The notes under the pieces: model-generated | What the model saw: only the letters and a program-made list of their open reading frames with translations | The model's database searches: none | Told to the model about the DNA's origin: nothing | Part shown: positions 27,301 to 36,414 of the stretch, in pieces | Numbering within the stretch: the stretch's first letter is position 1 | Layout: the number at the start of each line of letters is the position of its first letter | Source of the DNA: Enoplolaimus lenunculus | Taxonomy: Eukaryota; Nematoda; Enoplea; Enoplida; Thoracostomopsidae | NCBI GenBank assembly: GCA_030248215.1 | Contig: JASANG010002964.1 | Location: forward strand, 116,336-180,335 | Direction: 5' to 3' | Length of the DNA stretch: 64,000 nucleotides | Made by a program: the position numbers and the translations under genes

Positions 27301-30300
27301 TGATTTGATGTCAGGCAGTACATCTTCTAAAACAATAATTGAGAATTAATGCTGATTCGATGTAAGGTAGTAAATCTACTAAAACAACAATTAATTAATT
27401 AATGCCGATTCGATGTCAGGTAGTACATCTACTAAAACAATAATTGAGATTTAATGCTGATTCGATGTCTGGTAGTACATCAACTGGAACAATAATTGAA
27501 AACTAATGCTGATTCGATGTCAAGTAATATATAGTGCATCTACTAAAACAATATTTGAGAACCAATGCTGATTCGATATCAGGTGGTGCAGTTACTGAAA
27601 CAATAACTGAGAACCAATGATGATTCGATGTCAGGTAGTACATCTACTAAAACAATAACTGAGAATTAATGCTTTGATGTCAGGTAGTATTACTGGAACA
27701 ATAATTGAGAACCAATGCTGATTCGATGTCAGGTGGTACATTTACTGAAACAATAACTGAGAACCAATGCTGATTGGATGTCAGGTAGTACATCTACTAA
27801 AGCAATAATTGAGAATTAATGCGGATTCGATGTCAGATAGTACATCAACTAATCATACCTTTAACATTTATATAATTTGGAAGGTTAATATTTTCATGTT
27901 AAACTGAAACAGTTATAGAATGCCAGTATTATGAAATTGTACGTATCTGAATACTTTCAGACGGTATGTGTTTCAGGTGATGCGTGCGATGACGACATTG
28001 ACGGAGACGGAATTCGAAATCGTGATGACAATTGCGCTCTTGTGCCAAATCCGTATCAAGAAGATTCTAATCGTAATAGTGAAATATGCTTATAAATCGC
28101 TTTTTTCAAGTGCAATTTTGATTCTCGGAAAGTTATTTTTGTTTCGGAAATTGATATTACTGAAAAAATATAAATTGTCGTGGAAAACCGCTTGAAAAAC
28201 ATGCCGCCGTTGTTTAGCTGTCATGCGCCTAACAAAATATTGAATGCCACTGGATGTATTTTGGTCTGCGACTAAGAATCTACGCGTTTACACTCTCCGG
28301 AAGGGCAACGCTAGCGACAACAACATTGCACTGCGCATTCCTGGACTGTTGAATGCTAACCAATAATGAAGACTAAGCCTAAACCTGGAAGAAGAGGAGT
28401 CAAGAGCTTCCTTTTGATCGTTTTATTGCAGGAAACAAAATTGGTGATGCATGCGAAGACGATACAGATGGGGACAGTGAAAGCAACCCAACCGATGTTT
28501 GCCCCGAGAACCCTCAAATAATGCGAACTGACTTTAGACAGTATCAAACTGTGGTGCTGGATCCACATGGTGAAGCTCAGTTAGATCCAAATTGGGTGAT
28601 TTACAACGAGGTGAGCCGGAACAACGAAAACATGTAGTTTAAACTACAAACTAATACAGCATTACCTCCCAGTTGACAGGTTATAAGAAAAACAAATTAC
28701 TGATTGGTATTCAACTCTGGCCGGGCCGATAGAAAATTCGGCATGATGGATTAATAGGCAGGGCTGTGTAGGAACATAAATGCGTGCTACAAACTTGTAA
28801 TGCGAAACTGTTTATTCGCATTTTAAGTAGTTTGATTATTACATCGTAAACAAAAATAAAATTTAGCTAAATGGTGTATTATTTTTGACCGTACAGTTAA
28901 TGTTGTTTTATTGATTTAGCTGGTTATAACAATGAGTACATTGAACATAAATTGCTGAAATCACAAATTTATGAGCCGCAAATAGCAACTCTGCGTACAG
29001 ATCCAGTGACGAAGGTGTAGCAGGATGGGGATCAAGATTTTGGCAAAACCTTATTGCATGACTTTAACGCAAAAAATTGTGTTTGGATTTTTGTGCGATT
29101 TGCTCGCGAGATTTGTTCAAACGTTTTAATTGCTCCTTTTTGTCAATATGACCCCCGGTGTTGGATACGCAGTTGCGTTCTCGTCCTGTAGTCAAAACTA
29201 CCGTTGCCTATTTTTAGGGAGCTGAAATTGTTCAAACTCAAAACAGTGATCCTGGACTCGCAGTAGGATATGACGCGTTTGAAGGTGTAGATTTTAGTGG
29301 GACATTTTATGTAAACACTGAGGCAAGTGTTTTTAAAAGTTATAGAAAAATATGTGCACTAAATTATGAAATTTTGAATTGCATAAAAATAGATTGTTAT
29401 AAAAAGTATAAGCTAATAATATTTCGTTTTTATGTTTGTTTTTTGTTCGTTCGTTTGTCTTTTGTTTGGTTGTTTGCCTGCCCATGTGTTCTTTTGTTTG
29501 TTTGTTTGTTTGTTTGTTTGTTTGTTCGTGTTTATTTTACCACCAATTCTGTTCCAGATTGATGACGACTACGCTGGATTCATATTCAGCTATCAAAACA
29601 ACCGTCAATTCTACACCGTTATGTGGAAGAAAGCGGAGCAAACATACTGGGAGGTCAGTTATTATACTTCAGTACATTATGCATTTATTTATAAAACTAC
29701 TTCAATGCGTTTTCGACATTTTTGCTCTGTGTAATTATAATCTAAAAATCATCATAAAAGTAAACTAATTTAAGTGCAAAAAATGGGCTAAAATAAAATT
29801 ACACCAACATTGGCTGGTTCTATAGTTACAATGCCTATCACCAATTATATACGAAAGCACAAAAATAAATTCATTCAAAGTCATGTGTTTCTAGCGGTAA
29901 TTGCTACAATTTTGTCAAAGTATTGATACGTTATATACCAGTGATTTAAAAGTGCTTCTTGTATTATATGGCGGCTTATGTAATGATCAGGAACGGAACG
30001 TTTTTTTGTGAAAACGAATTTTTGAATATGGTGTGGGGTCTGTAACAGACAAAATGTTCCAACAGTTTAATAAGGACAAAACATATTCCAAGATGCCCCG
30101 ATTATAACCTGAACCCCACATTAGGAATATGCTTATACTACTGTTACGGCTCTGTTCTATACACTGGCTTTTGGCTAATATCGCTGCCACCACCCATTTA
30201 TAGTCAACACCGTTTCGTGCTGTTGCTCAACCTGGAATTCAACTGAAACTTGTCAATTCATCATTTGGACCTGGTGAAATGTTAAGAAACGCACTTTGGC

Positions 30301-33300
30301 ATACTGGAGATACTACAAACGTTGTAAGTTTACACACGATTGCATTGTATAAATGATCAGGCATTACGGGTCTATAGCCAAGGGGGGCAGGGGGCTCAGC
30401 CCCATGGAAAACATCAGGTTCCCCTAGAAAATTTTCAACATTGCTTGCAAGTTAACGAAAACAATTGTATGTCCCTGTTGAAAATTCCTAGCCAAAAACC
30501 CTAGCAAGATAAGATGGTTACGTGCCTGCACATTTAATGTTGTTAATTGCTAAAAGTAAACTCTCTACATTTTAACTTTTGTTTCTACTTATAAATGTGT
30601 TTCTGTAGCCAGAGTCACTGAAAAGTTCGTGCTGGGTTCATAGATGCACGCTGCCCGCGGGTACCCGCGGGTAACGCACACGGGTACTGGCAAGAAAATT
30701 TTGATGGCGGTTTACTGCGGGTAAAGAATTTCAGAGCGCGGGTAAAAATTTGTGAGTCTTTACCGACTAAAATTTTCAAAAAACAGCAAACAGCGGTTTG
30801 AAGTATATAGCTAGTATCCCTCACAAATAAAGCGGGTAGTTAAGAATATGGTTCTGGCTGAATGAGGTCCGTGCACGCGGGAATACTTTTCACATACATA
30901 GAGTCAACCTTATCTTATAGCATTTGGAATCATTCTTCACTGTTTCTATAGAGGTTATTATTTTTCTTCGGTTTGGAACAATATGTTCACAAGTTTTCTG
31001 ACTGAAATCTTAGACAAATTGCGACAAAACGATAAAGAAATGTGTGATTATACGATTTTAACTGCATTGATTTTGTACTGACAAAAACGTTTTGATTCAC
31101 TGATCACGATCACATATCGGCAAATAATTTAGTTTCAGCGGTGATAGGTGTAATGTGCAATATTATCCGTCGTTACACTTTTTTAACTGAATGGCTTGTT
31201 TTCAAACTTACCAAATTGTATTGAACACAGAAGAAAAAATAAGAACGGGTAAAACCGGATAGTGGGTAAAGGAATTTTGCGCTGGTAAAAAAATAAAACT
31301 TCCGCTGGTAAAGTGCAGCGCTGGTAAAAAATCTTTACCCACTTACACCTGGGTTCCTATTAAAGTGTCCGCGAAAGACACCTGAAATTAAGAAATGTAG
31401 GAATATTTCACGGAAATGTATCATTGTTATTTTCACGAGCGTTAGCGAGCAAAATATAAACCTAAGTTTAGAATTACAAAACAAATTAAAGGTACGTACA
31501 CTGATAAAATTCTTGTATGTGAGAGAAACTCCTTCCATTTTCTTCGAGGATACGCAGGTGGCGATAAGCACGGCCCTGTCTGTAGCTTTAAATAATCATG
31601 CCCAGGCGATACGTCGAAACACATAAACCAACGCTGAAACATAACAATACTCGTCTAAATGGACCAGAATCCGCTAAAATGGTACCTTAGACTAGTACCT
31701 ACGATACCATAGCTAAGTTTTTAGCAAAAGCTTACCCTTTCAAAATAAAAAAATAACTAAACTCAGTGTGACAAATGCAATCACATTTTTTGTCAGGTAT
31801 TTATCGGACTCCTTTGCTCGCCTCCTCGTATAGGTTTAAAAGCTAAATTGTGCCATTTATCCTTGGCGGTTTCAATTTATGATAATATAAGTACGGCATA
31901 GGTCCTACTAGAGTCATTGCATTGCGGCTGATTACGGTTCCACAAGCATCACCGCGTGTATCTGAAGCAGTCAGAGCAAACGTCGCCAACTATAGGGGCA
32001 AGTTAACACAATTTTAACTTACGAAAGTTTTTTATTGTTTCCCAAAAATCGTTGTTTAGTTCCCTATTAATAATTTCTGGTTTGTAGCGCTTTTGGGGTA
32101 CACAAATACTTTATATGTAGTGTGTTACTCGTACAAAAACAGTAATGCACACAGCAATGGGTTGCAAAATAAATTTTGATTCATACATCATACACCTCTA
32201 AAGCAATGTCGATTCAGAATAGATAACCGCTATCAACTAGTGTGTGAGATTGAAACGCATAAGAGATTATAGTTTGTTTCCATTTATTCAAAAATTAAAT
32301 TTTTCCAAACCCATTGTGGGCTATGGTCCCCTTGCCTCCTGACTACTCCCCTTCCTAAATAATTACAATCTGCTTTAAATTGCTGCTGCGCATTATAGAG
32401 ATTTAATTTTTTCTAAAAGTTTGTTTTTCAGCTAAAACTTCTCTGGGTGGATCCGCGAAATGTTGGCTGGAAAGAAAAACGCGCTTACCGTTGGGAACTC
32501 ATTCACCGGCCGTTCATTGGTCTTATGAGGTGAGTAGATTTATGCGGGCAGCAGCGGCAGGTCTCCAGTACGTTTCCGCATACTCAGGCTTAGGTTTTGG
32601 CAAAAGTTTACATGAGGAAAAGATATATGGCTGTGACTAAATTTTAGGCTTTGATTAAGTCTATTAAGTAAGCCTTAACGTTGAATGTGGGAGGAATTGT
32701 ATAGACGCCGATAAGTAGTGGATATATATCAAAAATGCTATATGTACTTAAGCATTGGATGAAGTCAATTGCAATGTTGTGGTATATTGTATTTTAAAGT
32801 CGAATCGTTTGACATGGTCTTTAAAAAATCGCCCAATGTATGCTTTAATGTCCCAAAATTCCACCGTCCATGCTAAAAATTGACTTTTACGGTGGGATTT
32901 TGGAATTTTCCGAATTTCGAGATTTTATGATTTCGATAGAATACATCGCAAGCGGCTTTGGTTTAAAAATGGATTACATCCTAAATGACCCATTGGCTAC
33001 GATGTAAACGGATAGTACAAATGATAGAAACGGCTAGTGATGAAAATAGCGGAAACGGAAACGGAAAGATATTGAAGTATAAAAGTTTAAAAAATGTTTG
33101 ATTTTATTCCAACACATTGGAGGCGTGCACATATTCATCGGTTTTCAAAAAAATCGAGAGAAATGATGGGGATGCATCGAAATTTTTAGATTTCGGATGA
33201 CTTTAATAACTTTGGTGTCGTCTCAAACAATTTTAGCATGTCAGCAACGAAAATTTGCAAGATATATACGTGATTTATAACAAATTTTGAACATAAAAAT

Positions 33301-34556
33301 AACATAATTTCCGTTATTTCTATAACAGAAACGGAAATGAAACGGACACCTATTTTTACCGAAAGCGAAAACGGAAACGAATATCCAGTTATACCTTGCC
33401 ATTCCTTGCGCTAAATTTTATGCTTAGGCTCAGGCTTAGGCTTGAGTTATTTTTAGGCTCCAGACGTCGGTATTTTTTATTGTTTCAGGATCAAATTTTT
33501 CGAAGGTACAAATCAAGTCGCCGATTCTGGATACATTAAAGAAGATACGTTGAAAGGCGGACGGTTGGGTGTGTTCTGCTTTTCGCAAGAACAAATTATT
33601 TGGTCTGATCTCGTATACCGTTGCAATAGTAAGTATCGGTTTGATGTATTTTCGAGAACTTTGGTGTTTCAACGTTACACACTTCACTAGTAAAAGGGCA
33701 ATCCGGGCTCGTAGTCATCAGGGGACCAGTCAGTGCTACGCCTTCCATGGGATAATTCCCCTAGAAAATGTCAAGAAACGATTTCAAAATAAACTTTTAT
33801 AGATTGTAAAAATTCCGAATTAGAATTTGTACAGTCTAGGAATTAACGCCAATCACCCCTTAGTGGTCAGTACAGCTGTGAATAAAATATTTGCGTAGAC
33901 GCTGCTGTAGCACATTGGGACAGCCAATCAGTGGCTCTACTTCGGTAGCTCAGCCCAACGGCATCTTGCTACCCACTGCGCCGAGCGTACACGACTGCAG
34001 TTTCAGCCGTACGTTAAGCCATATACTCGCAGCTTCACACACTCTGCAGGCCGCACCAAACGCCTATGTTAAGACCGGGAAGGAATGAAGTTCATCTTCA
34101 AACTACCATATGTTATTGACCATAGCGTTTTAAATGCAAGGCTCATTAAGCAAATAGACAAAAATAAACATTGCTCCATTAGGACTGGAGTGTCCGGGGT
34201 AATATAAAAATCTTAGTAACAGCGAGAACTAAGTCAGAGGGTTGTTTGGGGGTTCTATCATCCCTCTAATCCGGGATCTAAACAGATTAAGGTAAAAATT
34301 CTGGCAGACCACTCCTCGTAACCTTTGTAGATTTATGTTTAGTTAAACTTAAATATAATTAATCGTAATGCATTTTTAAAAATTATTTTTGAGTTAGTTC
34401 TGCGGAGAATTTATATTACGCTTTCAGTCATATAACTTGTTTCCTCTTTATTACGATTCTGTGTTTTTATTTAAATATTTTTATCATGTTTTAGACGAAG
34501 TACCAGCTGATTACTATGATTACAAAGCAACAGCAGTTGATGGGCGGAGTAACTAG
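6368..34556 (+). CDS. Thrombospondin, pentamer (COMP/TSP-5-like) type, 29 exons
   Basis: Extracellular matrix glycoprotein expected to assemble as a pentamer and to bind calcium. I joined exons by frame, splice sites and family similarity: 6368-6434, 7108-7323, 7700-7782, 8447-8596, 9315-9459, 10221-10309, 11061-11112, 11537-11701, 12895-13040, 13293-13421, 14268-14390, 15381-15464, 16061-16207, 16696-16770, 18575-18733, 19494-19598, 19894-19998, 21206-21380, 22105-22223, 22795-22847, 23129-23214, 27977-28072, 28432-28610, 29218-29322, 29558-29653, 30204-30323, 32432-32529, 33489-33628, 34495-34556. All phases agree and the sum is 3369 nt, 1122 residues plus TAG. Order: signal peptide, N-terminal domain, coiled coil, eight EGF-like domains, type 3 repeats, C-terminal domain. 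Vertebrate TSP-3/4/5 are about 750-960 residues with four EGFs; the excess here is EGF duplication. Exons 1-5 rest on phase and weak similarity; from exon 6 on the match is strong. Intron 8 has a weak donor (GTCTGT) and intron 24 a GC donor. No RGD tripeptide is seen. Confidence 0.95.
6504..6655 (+). mobile_element. Short inverted-repeat transposon, family C
   Basis: Ends GGCCCGTAGTCGGCTCACC and TTTGGCTACGGGCCC, with GGTGACTTACAAACAACGTT and GAAAATTTTATAAAGGGCC inside. Thrombospondin intron 1. Confidence 0.8.
6808..6925 (+). repeat. Family D end, tandemly doubled
   Basis: ATGTGTATAGCACCTATCAC then CATTTGATGATGTGTCTAGT occurs twice, 57 bp apart; these are termini of the element seen whole at 41844. 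Thrombospondin intron 1. Confidence 0.75.
7564..7663 (+). mobile_element. Short inverted-repeat transposon, family A/B, left end only
   Basis: GCCAACGTTACC, AGGGCGTAACAGTAGTATAA and a short CCTAAG core; the right part is missing. It lies just before exon 3 of thrombospondin. Confidence 0.65.
8056..8196 (+). mobile_element. Short inverted-repeat transposon, family C
   Basis: GGCCCGTCGCCAGCCTCATT, central CAAGGTTGAAAATTTTTAAA, right end ACAGGTCCGCTGGGGCG. Thrombospondin intron 3. Confidence 0.7.
9525..9756 (+). mobile_element. Short inverted-repeat transposon, family D
   Basis: GGGCCTATATTCTTGAATGT, TTGGCACAGAAGTAGG in the middle, right end GACCTATCACTAACTGGTGA to TATACGAACC. Thrombospondin intron 5. 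Confidence 0.75.
10221..11112 (+). other. Thrombospondin exons 6-7: oligomerisation coiled coil and CxxC
   Basis: Exon 6 (residues 221-250) encodes [20 protein letters not shown] and then SQKVDAQ, with hydrophobic residues at heptad a/d spacing (I, L, V, M, L, L, V). Exon 7 ends with [10 protein letters not shown], cysteines at about residues 264 and 267. In TSP-3/4/5 a short left-handed coiled coil followed by a closely spaced cysteine pair makes a disulfide-locked pentamer, so the same assembly is inferred here. Confidence 0.9.
10749..10880 (-). repeat. TTAGGC-rich core of a family A element
   Basis: Two TTAGGC-like tracts in thrombospondin intron 6; no terminal repeats remain, apart from GGGCCTGCCC-like sequence nearby. 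Confidence 0.5.
12290..12347 (+). repeat. Family I right end
   Basis: GGACGTCGCCGGACGTCATC and AGTATAGTGCCACCCTTAGT resemble the right end of 14999-15198. The left end is not identifiable. Thrombospondin intron 8. Confidence 0.5.
12501..12635 (+). mobile_element. Short inverted-repeat transposon, family A
   Basis: GCAACAGTAGTATAAGCGTA at the left, degenerate CCTAAG core, and right end GTTCCGCCCCTGATCTTTGC. Intron 8 of thrombospondin. Confidence 0.75.
13462..13658 (+). mobile_element. Short inverted-repeat transposon, family A, complete
   Basis: Left end GGCCAATGTGTAGAACAGAG, core with CCTAAGCCTAAGCGTAAG, then AAGCTTAAGCTTAG and right end TTTGATCCTTACACGGGCC. Intron 10 of thrombospondin. Confidence 0.85.
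14479..14643 (+). mobile_element. Short inverted-repeat transposon, family C
   Basis: GGCCCTTGGCCAGTTCACTT at the left, GGGCATACAAGAGTCTACAA inside, GTCTGGCAACGGGCCCG at the right. Thrombospondin intron 11. Confidence 0.8.
14999..15198 (+). mobile_element. Short inverted-repeat transposon, family I, complete
   Basis: Ends AATAAGGGTGTCGCTATACT and, on the reverse strand, AGTAAGGGCGTCGCTACACT; just inside are TTCGGCGCCGTC and GACGGCGCCGAA. CpG-rich compared with its surroundings. Thrombospondin intron 11. Confidence 0.85.
15506..15655 (-). mobile_element. Short inverted-repeat transposon, family C
   Basis: GGGCCGTAAACCAAGGGGGG, then CTCAGCCCCCCTGGAAAATT and GAATGCCCCTCCTGAAAAAT. Thrombospondin intron 12. 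Confidence 0.75.
16873..16968 (+). mobile_element. Short inverted-repeat transposon, family C, left half
   Basis: AGGCCCGTACGCAGCCAAAC, then AGGAGGGGCATACAAAGGTT and CTTACAAGCAAGGTTGAAAA; right end missing. Thrombospondin intron 14. Confidence 0.7.
16970..17075 (-). repeat. TTAGGC-like core fragment of family A
   Basis: CCTAAGCCTAAGCCTAAGCC flanked by TTAGG motifs on both strands, next to a family C element in intron 14. Confidence 0.5.
17308..17459 (+). repeat. Family L repeat with TTAGGC tract
   Basis: CGACAATTCGTC, GACCGACAACTTGTAA and CATCATTATGCTTAGGCTTA; matches 2643-2762. It abuts the hairpin of element E. Confidence 0.65.
17460..18395 (+). mobile_element. Hairpin-ended repeat family E, copy 2, with internal tandem array
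   Basis: Opens with a perfect 14-bp stem-loop (arms 17473-17486 and 17490-17503, loop GAA), then a (CCGT/CTGT)n tract at 17540-17568 and the shared segment AACGGCTGAACCGATTTTGA. From 17690 to 18360 follow about four units of 154-177 bp with AACTAATTTGCATATTAGCT and TTACAAACCTCCAAAACCGA. It ends near GAGCTTCGCTCAATAA. It lies in thrombospondin intron 14. Helitron or another hairpin-ended DNA transposon is possible. Confidence 0.75.
22291..22488 (-). repeat. tRNA-related interspersed repeat, family J
   Basis: Reverse complement matches 44930-45147 over its whole length, including GAGTTGyCT...AGCAACTC, the TATATACGTTAAATA block and GTGAGAGCGCCCCTCGGG. The tRNA-like end is more decayed. Thrombospondin intron 19. 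Confidence 0.8.
24547..27849 (+). repeat. 52-bp satellite with 1093-bp higher-order repeat, thrombospondin intron 21
   Basis: About 60 units of a 52-bp AT-rich monomer with core GATTCGATGTCAGGTAGTAC followed by ATCTACTAAAACAATA. Many units carry an 11-bp internal duplication (ACTAAAACTAC). The part from about 25664 repeats itself 1093 bp later: the diagnostic insertion AAGTAATAGT occurs at 25701, 26064, 26794 and 27157, two pairs 363 bp apart. Copy one ends near 26756 and copy two at 27849. Confidence 0.97.
29492..29525 (+). repeat. (TTTG)n microsatellite
   Basis: Eight tetranucleotide units ending 33 bp before exon 25 of thrombospondin, within an 80-bp zone of imperfect TTTG/TTCG. Confidence 0.9.
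29983..30168 (-). mobile_element. Short inverted-repeat transposon, family A variant without telomere-like core
   Basis: Ends GATCAGGAACGGAACGTTTT and ACTGTTACGGCTCTGTTCTA match family A, but the core is unrelated to TTAGGC except one unit. Intron 25 of thrombospondin, ending 35 bp before exon 26. Confidence 0.75.
30364..30532 (-). mobile_element. Short inverted-repeat transposon, family C
   Basis: TACGGGTCTATAGCCAAGGG, GGCTCAGCCCCATGGAAAAC, CCCTAGAAAATTTTCAACAT, and an eroded end GATGGTTACGTGCCTG. Thrombospondin intron 26. Confidence 0.75.
30640..31353 (+). mobile_element. Non-autonomous DNA transposon with ACCCGCGGGTA motifs, family G
   Basis: CCCGCGGGTACCCGCGGGTA at 30653-30673 and further GCGGGTAAA motifs; the other end has TGGTAAAAAATCTTTACCCA near 31322-31341. 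Longer than the copy at 3520. Thrombospondin intron 26. Confidence 0.6.
33035..33390 (+). repeat. Repeat with GGAAACGGAAACGG motifs at both ends
   Basis: AGCGGAAACGGAAACGGAAA near 33050 and GAAACGGAAATGAAACGGAC plus AAAACGGAAACG near 33330-33375 enclose an AT-rich middle. Likely a decayed non-autonomous DNA transposon in thrombospondin intron 27. Confidence 0.45.
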
Positions 34557-34608
34557 TCACATTAATAGTTAAAAATAGTATTGTTTTTATCGTACACATT
34601 GATGTTTT

Positions 34609-34774
34609 GGCCAACGTTACTTTCAGGGGCGTAAGAGTAGATTAAGCGTATTCCTAAGCGTAAGCCTAAACGTAAGTGTTGCAAAAATGTGTTCCTAAGC
34701 CTAAGCCTAAGCCTAAATAAAAAAATGTAATCTAGAATCTTTTATGGAGCCACCAGAAACCTGGACGCCCTTTT
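34609..34774 (+). mobile_element. Short inverted-repeat transposon, family B, complete
   Basis: Left GGCCAACGTTACTTTCAGGG, CCTAAG core, then GTAATCTAGAATC and right end CCACCAGAAACCTGGACGCC. It starts 53 bp after the thrombospondin stop codon and contains the first AATAAA. Confidence 0.85.
34716..34721 (+). promoter_or_regulatory. Candidate poly(A) signal of the thrombospondin gene
   Basis: First AATAAA after the stop codon at 34556. It lies inside the short transposon at 34609-34774, so the 3' end of the transcript may have been supplied by that insertion. Another AATAAA follows near 35409. Confidence 0.4.
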
Positions 34775-35880
34775 ATATCCACTGTTGTGTTACGTAAAAA
34801 TGTTGAAAAGGCTTAATTTCCACATGAATCGAGATAATGCGTTTTTGAGTTACATAAACTTGGTTATTCTTCAGATTTAACGAGTAGTGCTCGTTCGGTT
34901 TGAAAAAACCTCTTTTGTAGAAATGACATTAACATTGGTAGAAGACCAATGAATTGCAGCTTGTCAAAACGTATTTTATTAGTTTAATTTTGATAATATA
35001 AAAAATCAAATCTGATTGGCTTATGGTTGCTTATCCAAGCTAAACTATCTTGAAATTTTAAGTATTCCTCAGCGTAGAGACTTCTGGAGAACGTGCGTGG
35101 GGGTGGGCCTGTCTATGGACAATTTCGCCCACACCTGGTCACAAATTATATCAAAAATATTAAAAGAATTGTATGCTAGGAAAGTTTTTTGGCACTTTTT
35201 GTATTTCTTCCCACACTTCACAAATGTCTTGGCAAACTTTTCTACTAACAACCAAACTTTTTGAATCAATTTTGTGATTTTTTCAAACAGAGGTTGCTGC
35301 CCTCTTGAAAAACCAACATTTCGAAAGAACACGTTGTAGAATTGATTCTGTAGCTTCCAACCCATCCTACACTAAACAATTTGTTATTGAGACAGCTAAA
35401 ATTTTTTAATAAAGTACTTTTGGACAGTTTTGGTGTATGAGAGAAGCAGCACCGCTTTTAGCGTTGGTGCTTGAAGAGCGGTAACCCTCATCCTATTTAG
35501 TACCCTTTGAAATTGCGGGAGTCTAGGGGGTGGGACGGCTGCCCCTTTGAACGGGAAAATTAGGTGTACGATGGATAGTTTCCGAAACTGTCGTTGAAAC
35601 TATTTCACTGTGGGGAAACTAAAAAAATGCCTCAATTTTTAACCTTCATCAGCTGATAACATGTCACGGTTGCGAGCTGTTTCATTGTTCATTTGTCTAC
35701 TTTTTTCTGAATGTATAATATTTTGTGCCATATTTTTTTATTTGTAACTGCTTTTACGAACAAATACACGTAATAAATTGACCGTTCTCAATCTGTACAC
35801 CAATCAGAATAGTTGAAAATACCAGTTTATATATACGGAACTGGCTCAAATTTTTTTCATCGCCTTTTGGTCGATGACCC

Positions 35881-36040
35881 AGACCCGGAGCCAGTTCACC
35901 TTACTAGAGGGGGCTAAAAAATTTTCAAGCCGGGCATACAAGGGTTTTCGTTGACTTACAAGCAACGTTGAAAATTTTTCAGGGGGACAAAATTCTTGCA
36001 GAGGGACAGAGCTTGCCTACCTCCCCTTGGTTACTACATG
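35881..36040 (+). mobile_element. Short inverted-repeat transposon, family C
   Basis: AGACCCGGAGCCAGTTCACC, GGGCATACAAGGGTTTTCGT, GCAACGTTGAAAATTTTTCA; right end eroded (CTTGGTTACTACAT). Confidence 0.75.
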
Positions 36041-36246
36041 ACTTACTTTTATTATATCAAGATAACTTGCTTGATAGTGTTAAAATTTTTAAAGCCTAAG
36101 CCTTTTCCAAAGTTTAAAGTTTTACGCCAAAATTTGAAATTTCGAAAACTATGGGGGGCGTTATAATCGATCGGCGATGACTTGTTGCTTCAAATTTATA
36201 GTCAGCTGACATAGAGCACATTCGCGCAGGAACGGATTAAATTTAT

Positions 36247-36390
36247 TGGCCTATGCAGAGATCAGGAGCGACCGTTTTTCCGCAGACTGCAAAGGAGCAG
36301 CTTATGTTTCAGACTATTTTTGCTTTAGGATTAGGCAGGTATAGAGTCTAATTTTTGCGCTTAGCTTTAGGCTTAGGCTTATGAATAACA
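36247..36390 (-). mobile_element. Short inverted-repeat transposon, family A
   Basis: GGCCTATGCAGAGATCAGGA at one end, TTAGGC-like core at 36322-36385; other end missing. It ends 25 bp beyond the stop codon of the calmodulin-like gene. Confidence 0.7.
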
Positions 36391-36398
36391 TTGACAAA

Positions 36399-36404
36399 TT
36401 TATT
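36399..36404 (-). promoter_or_regulatory. Candidate poly(A) signal of the calmodulin-like gene
   Basis: AATAAA on the minus strand 11 bases after the TGA at 36415-36417. This would make a very short 3' untranslated region. A second one lies at 36242-36247, beside the end of a short transposon. Confidence 0.45.
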
Positions 36405-36414
36405 GCCAAAAAAG

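Larger units (their letters stand above)
19530..28490 (+). other. Thrombospondin exons 16-23: type 3 calcium repeats
   Basis: Residues about 630-875. The stretch opens [11 protein letters not shown] and holds eight DNC-type blocks with DxDxDGxGD calcium loops (for example [20 protein letters not shown] and [17 protein letters not shown]), the same number of blocks as vertebrate COMP. The third block is a few residues longer than usual ([13 protein letters not shown]), and the last one ([16 protein letters not shown]) has lost several loop aspartates. Exons 21 and 22 are separated by the 4.8 kb intron with the 52-bp satellite. Confidence 0.95.
28432..34556 (+). other. Thrombospondin exons 23-29: C-terminal (L-type lectin-like) domain
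   Basis: Starts at DVCPENP, then [20 protein letters not shown] and [20 protein letters not shown], nearly identical to the vertebrate consensus. Later blocks include [63 protein letters not shown] and [19 protein letters not shown], then [16 protein letters not shown] before the stop. This domain folds as a beta-sandwich that packs against the calcium wire. It is the most conserved part and fixes the identity of the gene. Confidence 0.97.

Noticed and set aside
24547-27849. A CRISPR-like array
   Set aside because: Regularly repeated units suggest it at first glance, but there are no unique spacers: whole units are repeated, and the locus is in an animal intron.
29374-29768. Three overlapping frames rich in F, V, C and L
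   Set aside because: They come from the TTTG microsatellite and overlap the real exon 25 of thrombospondin in another frame.
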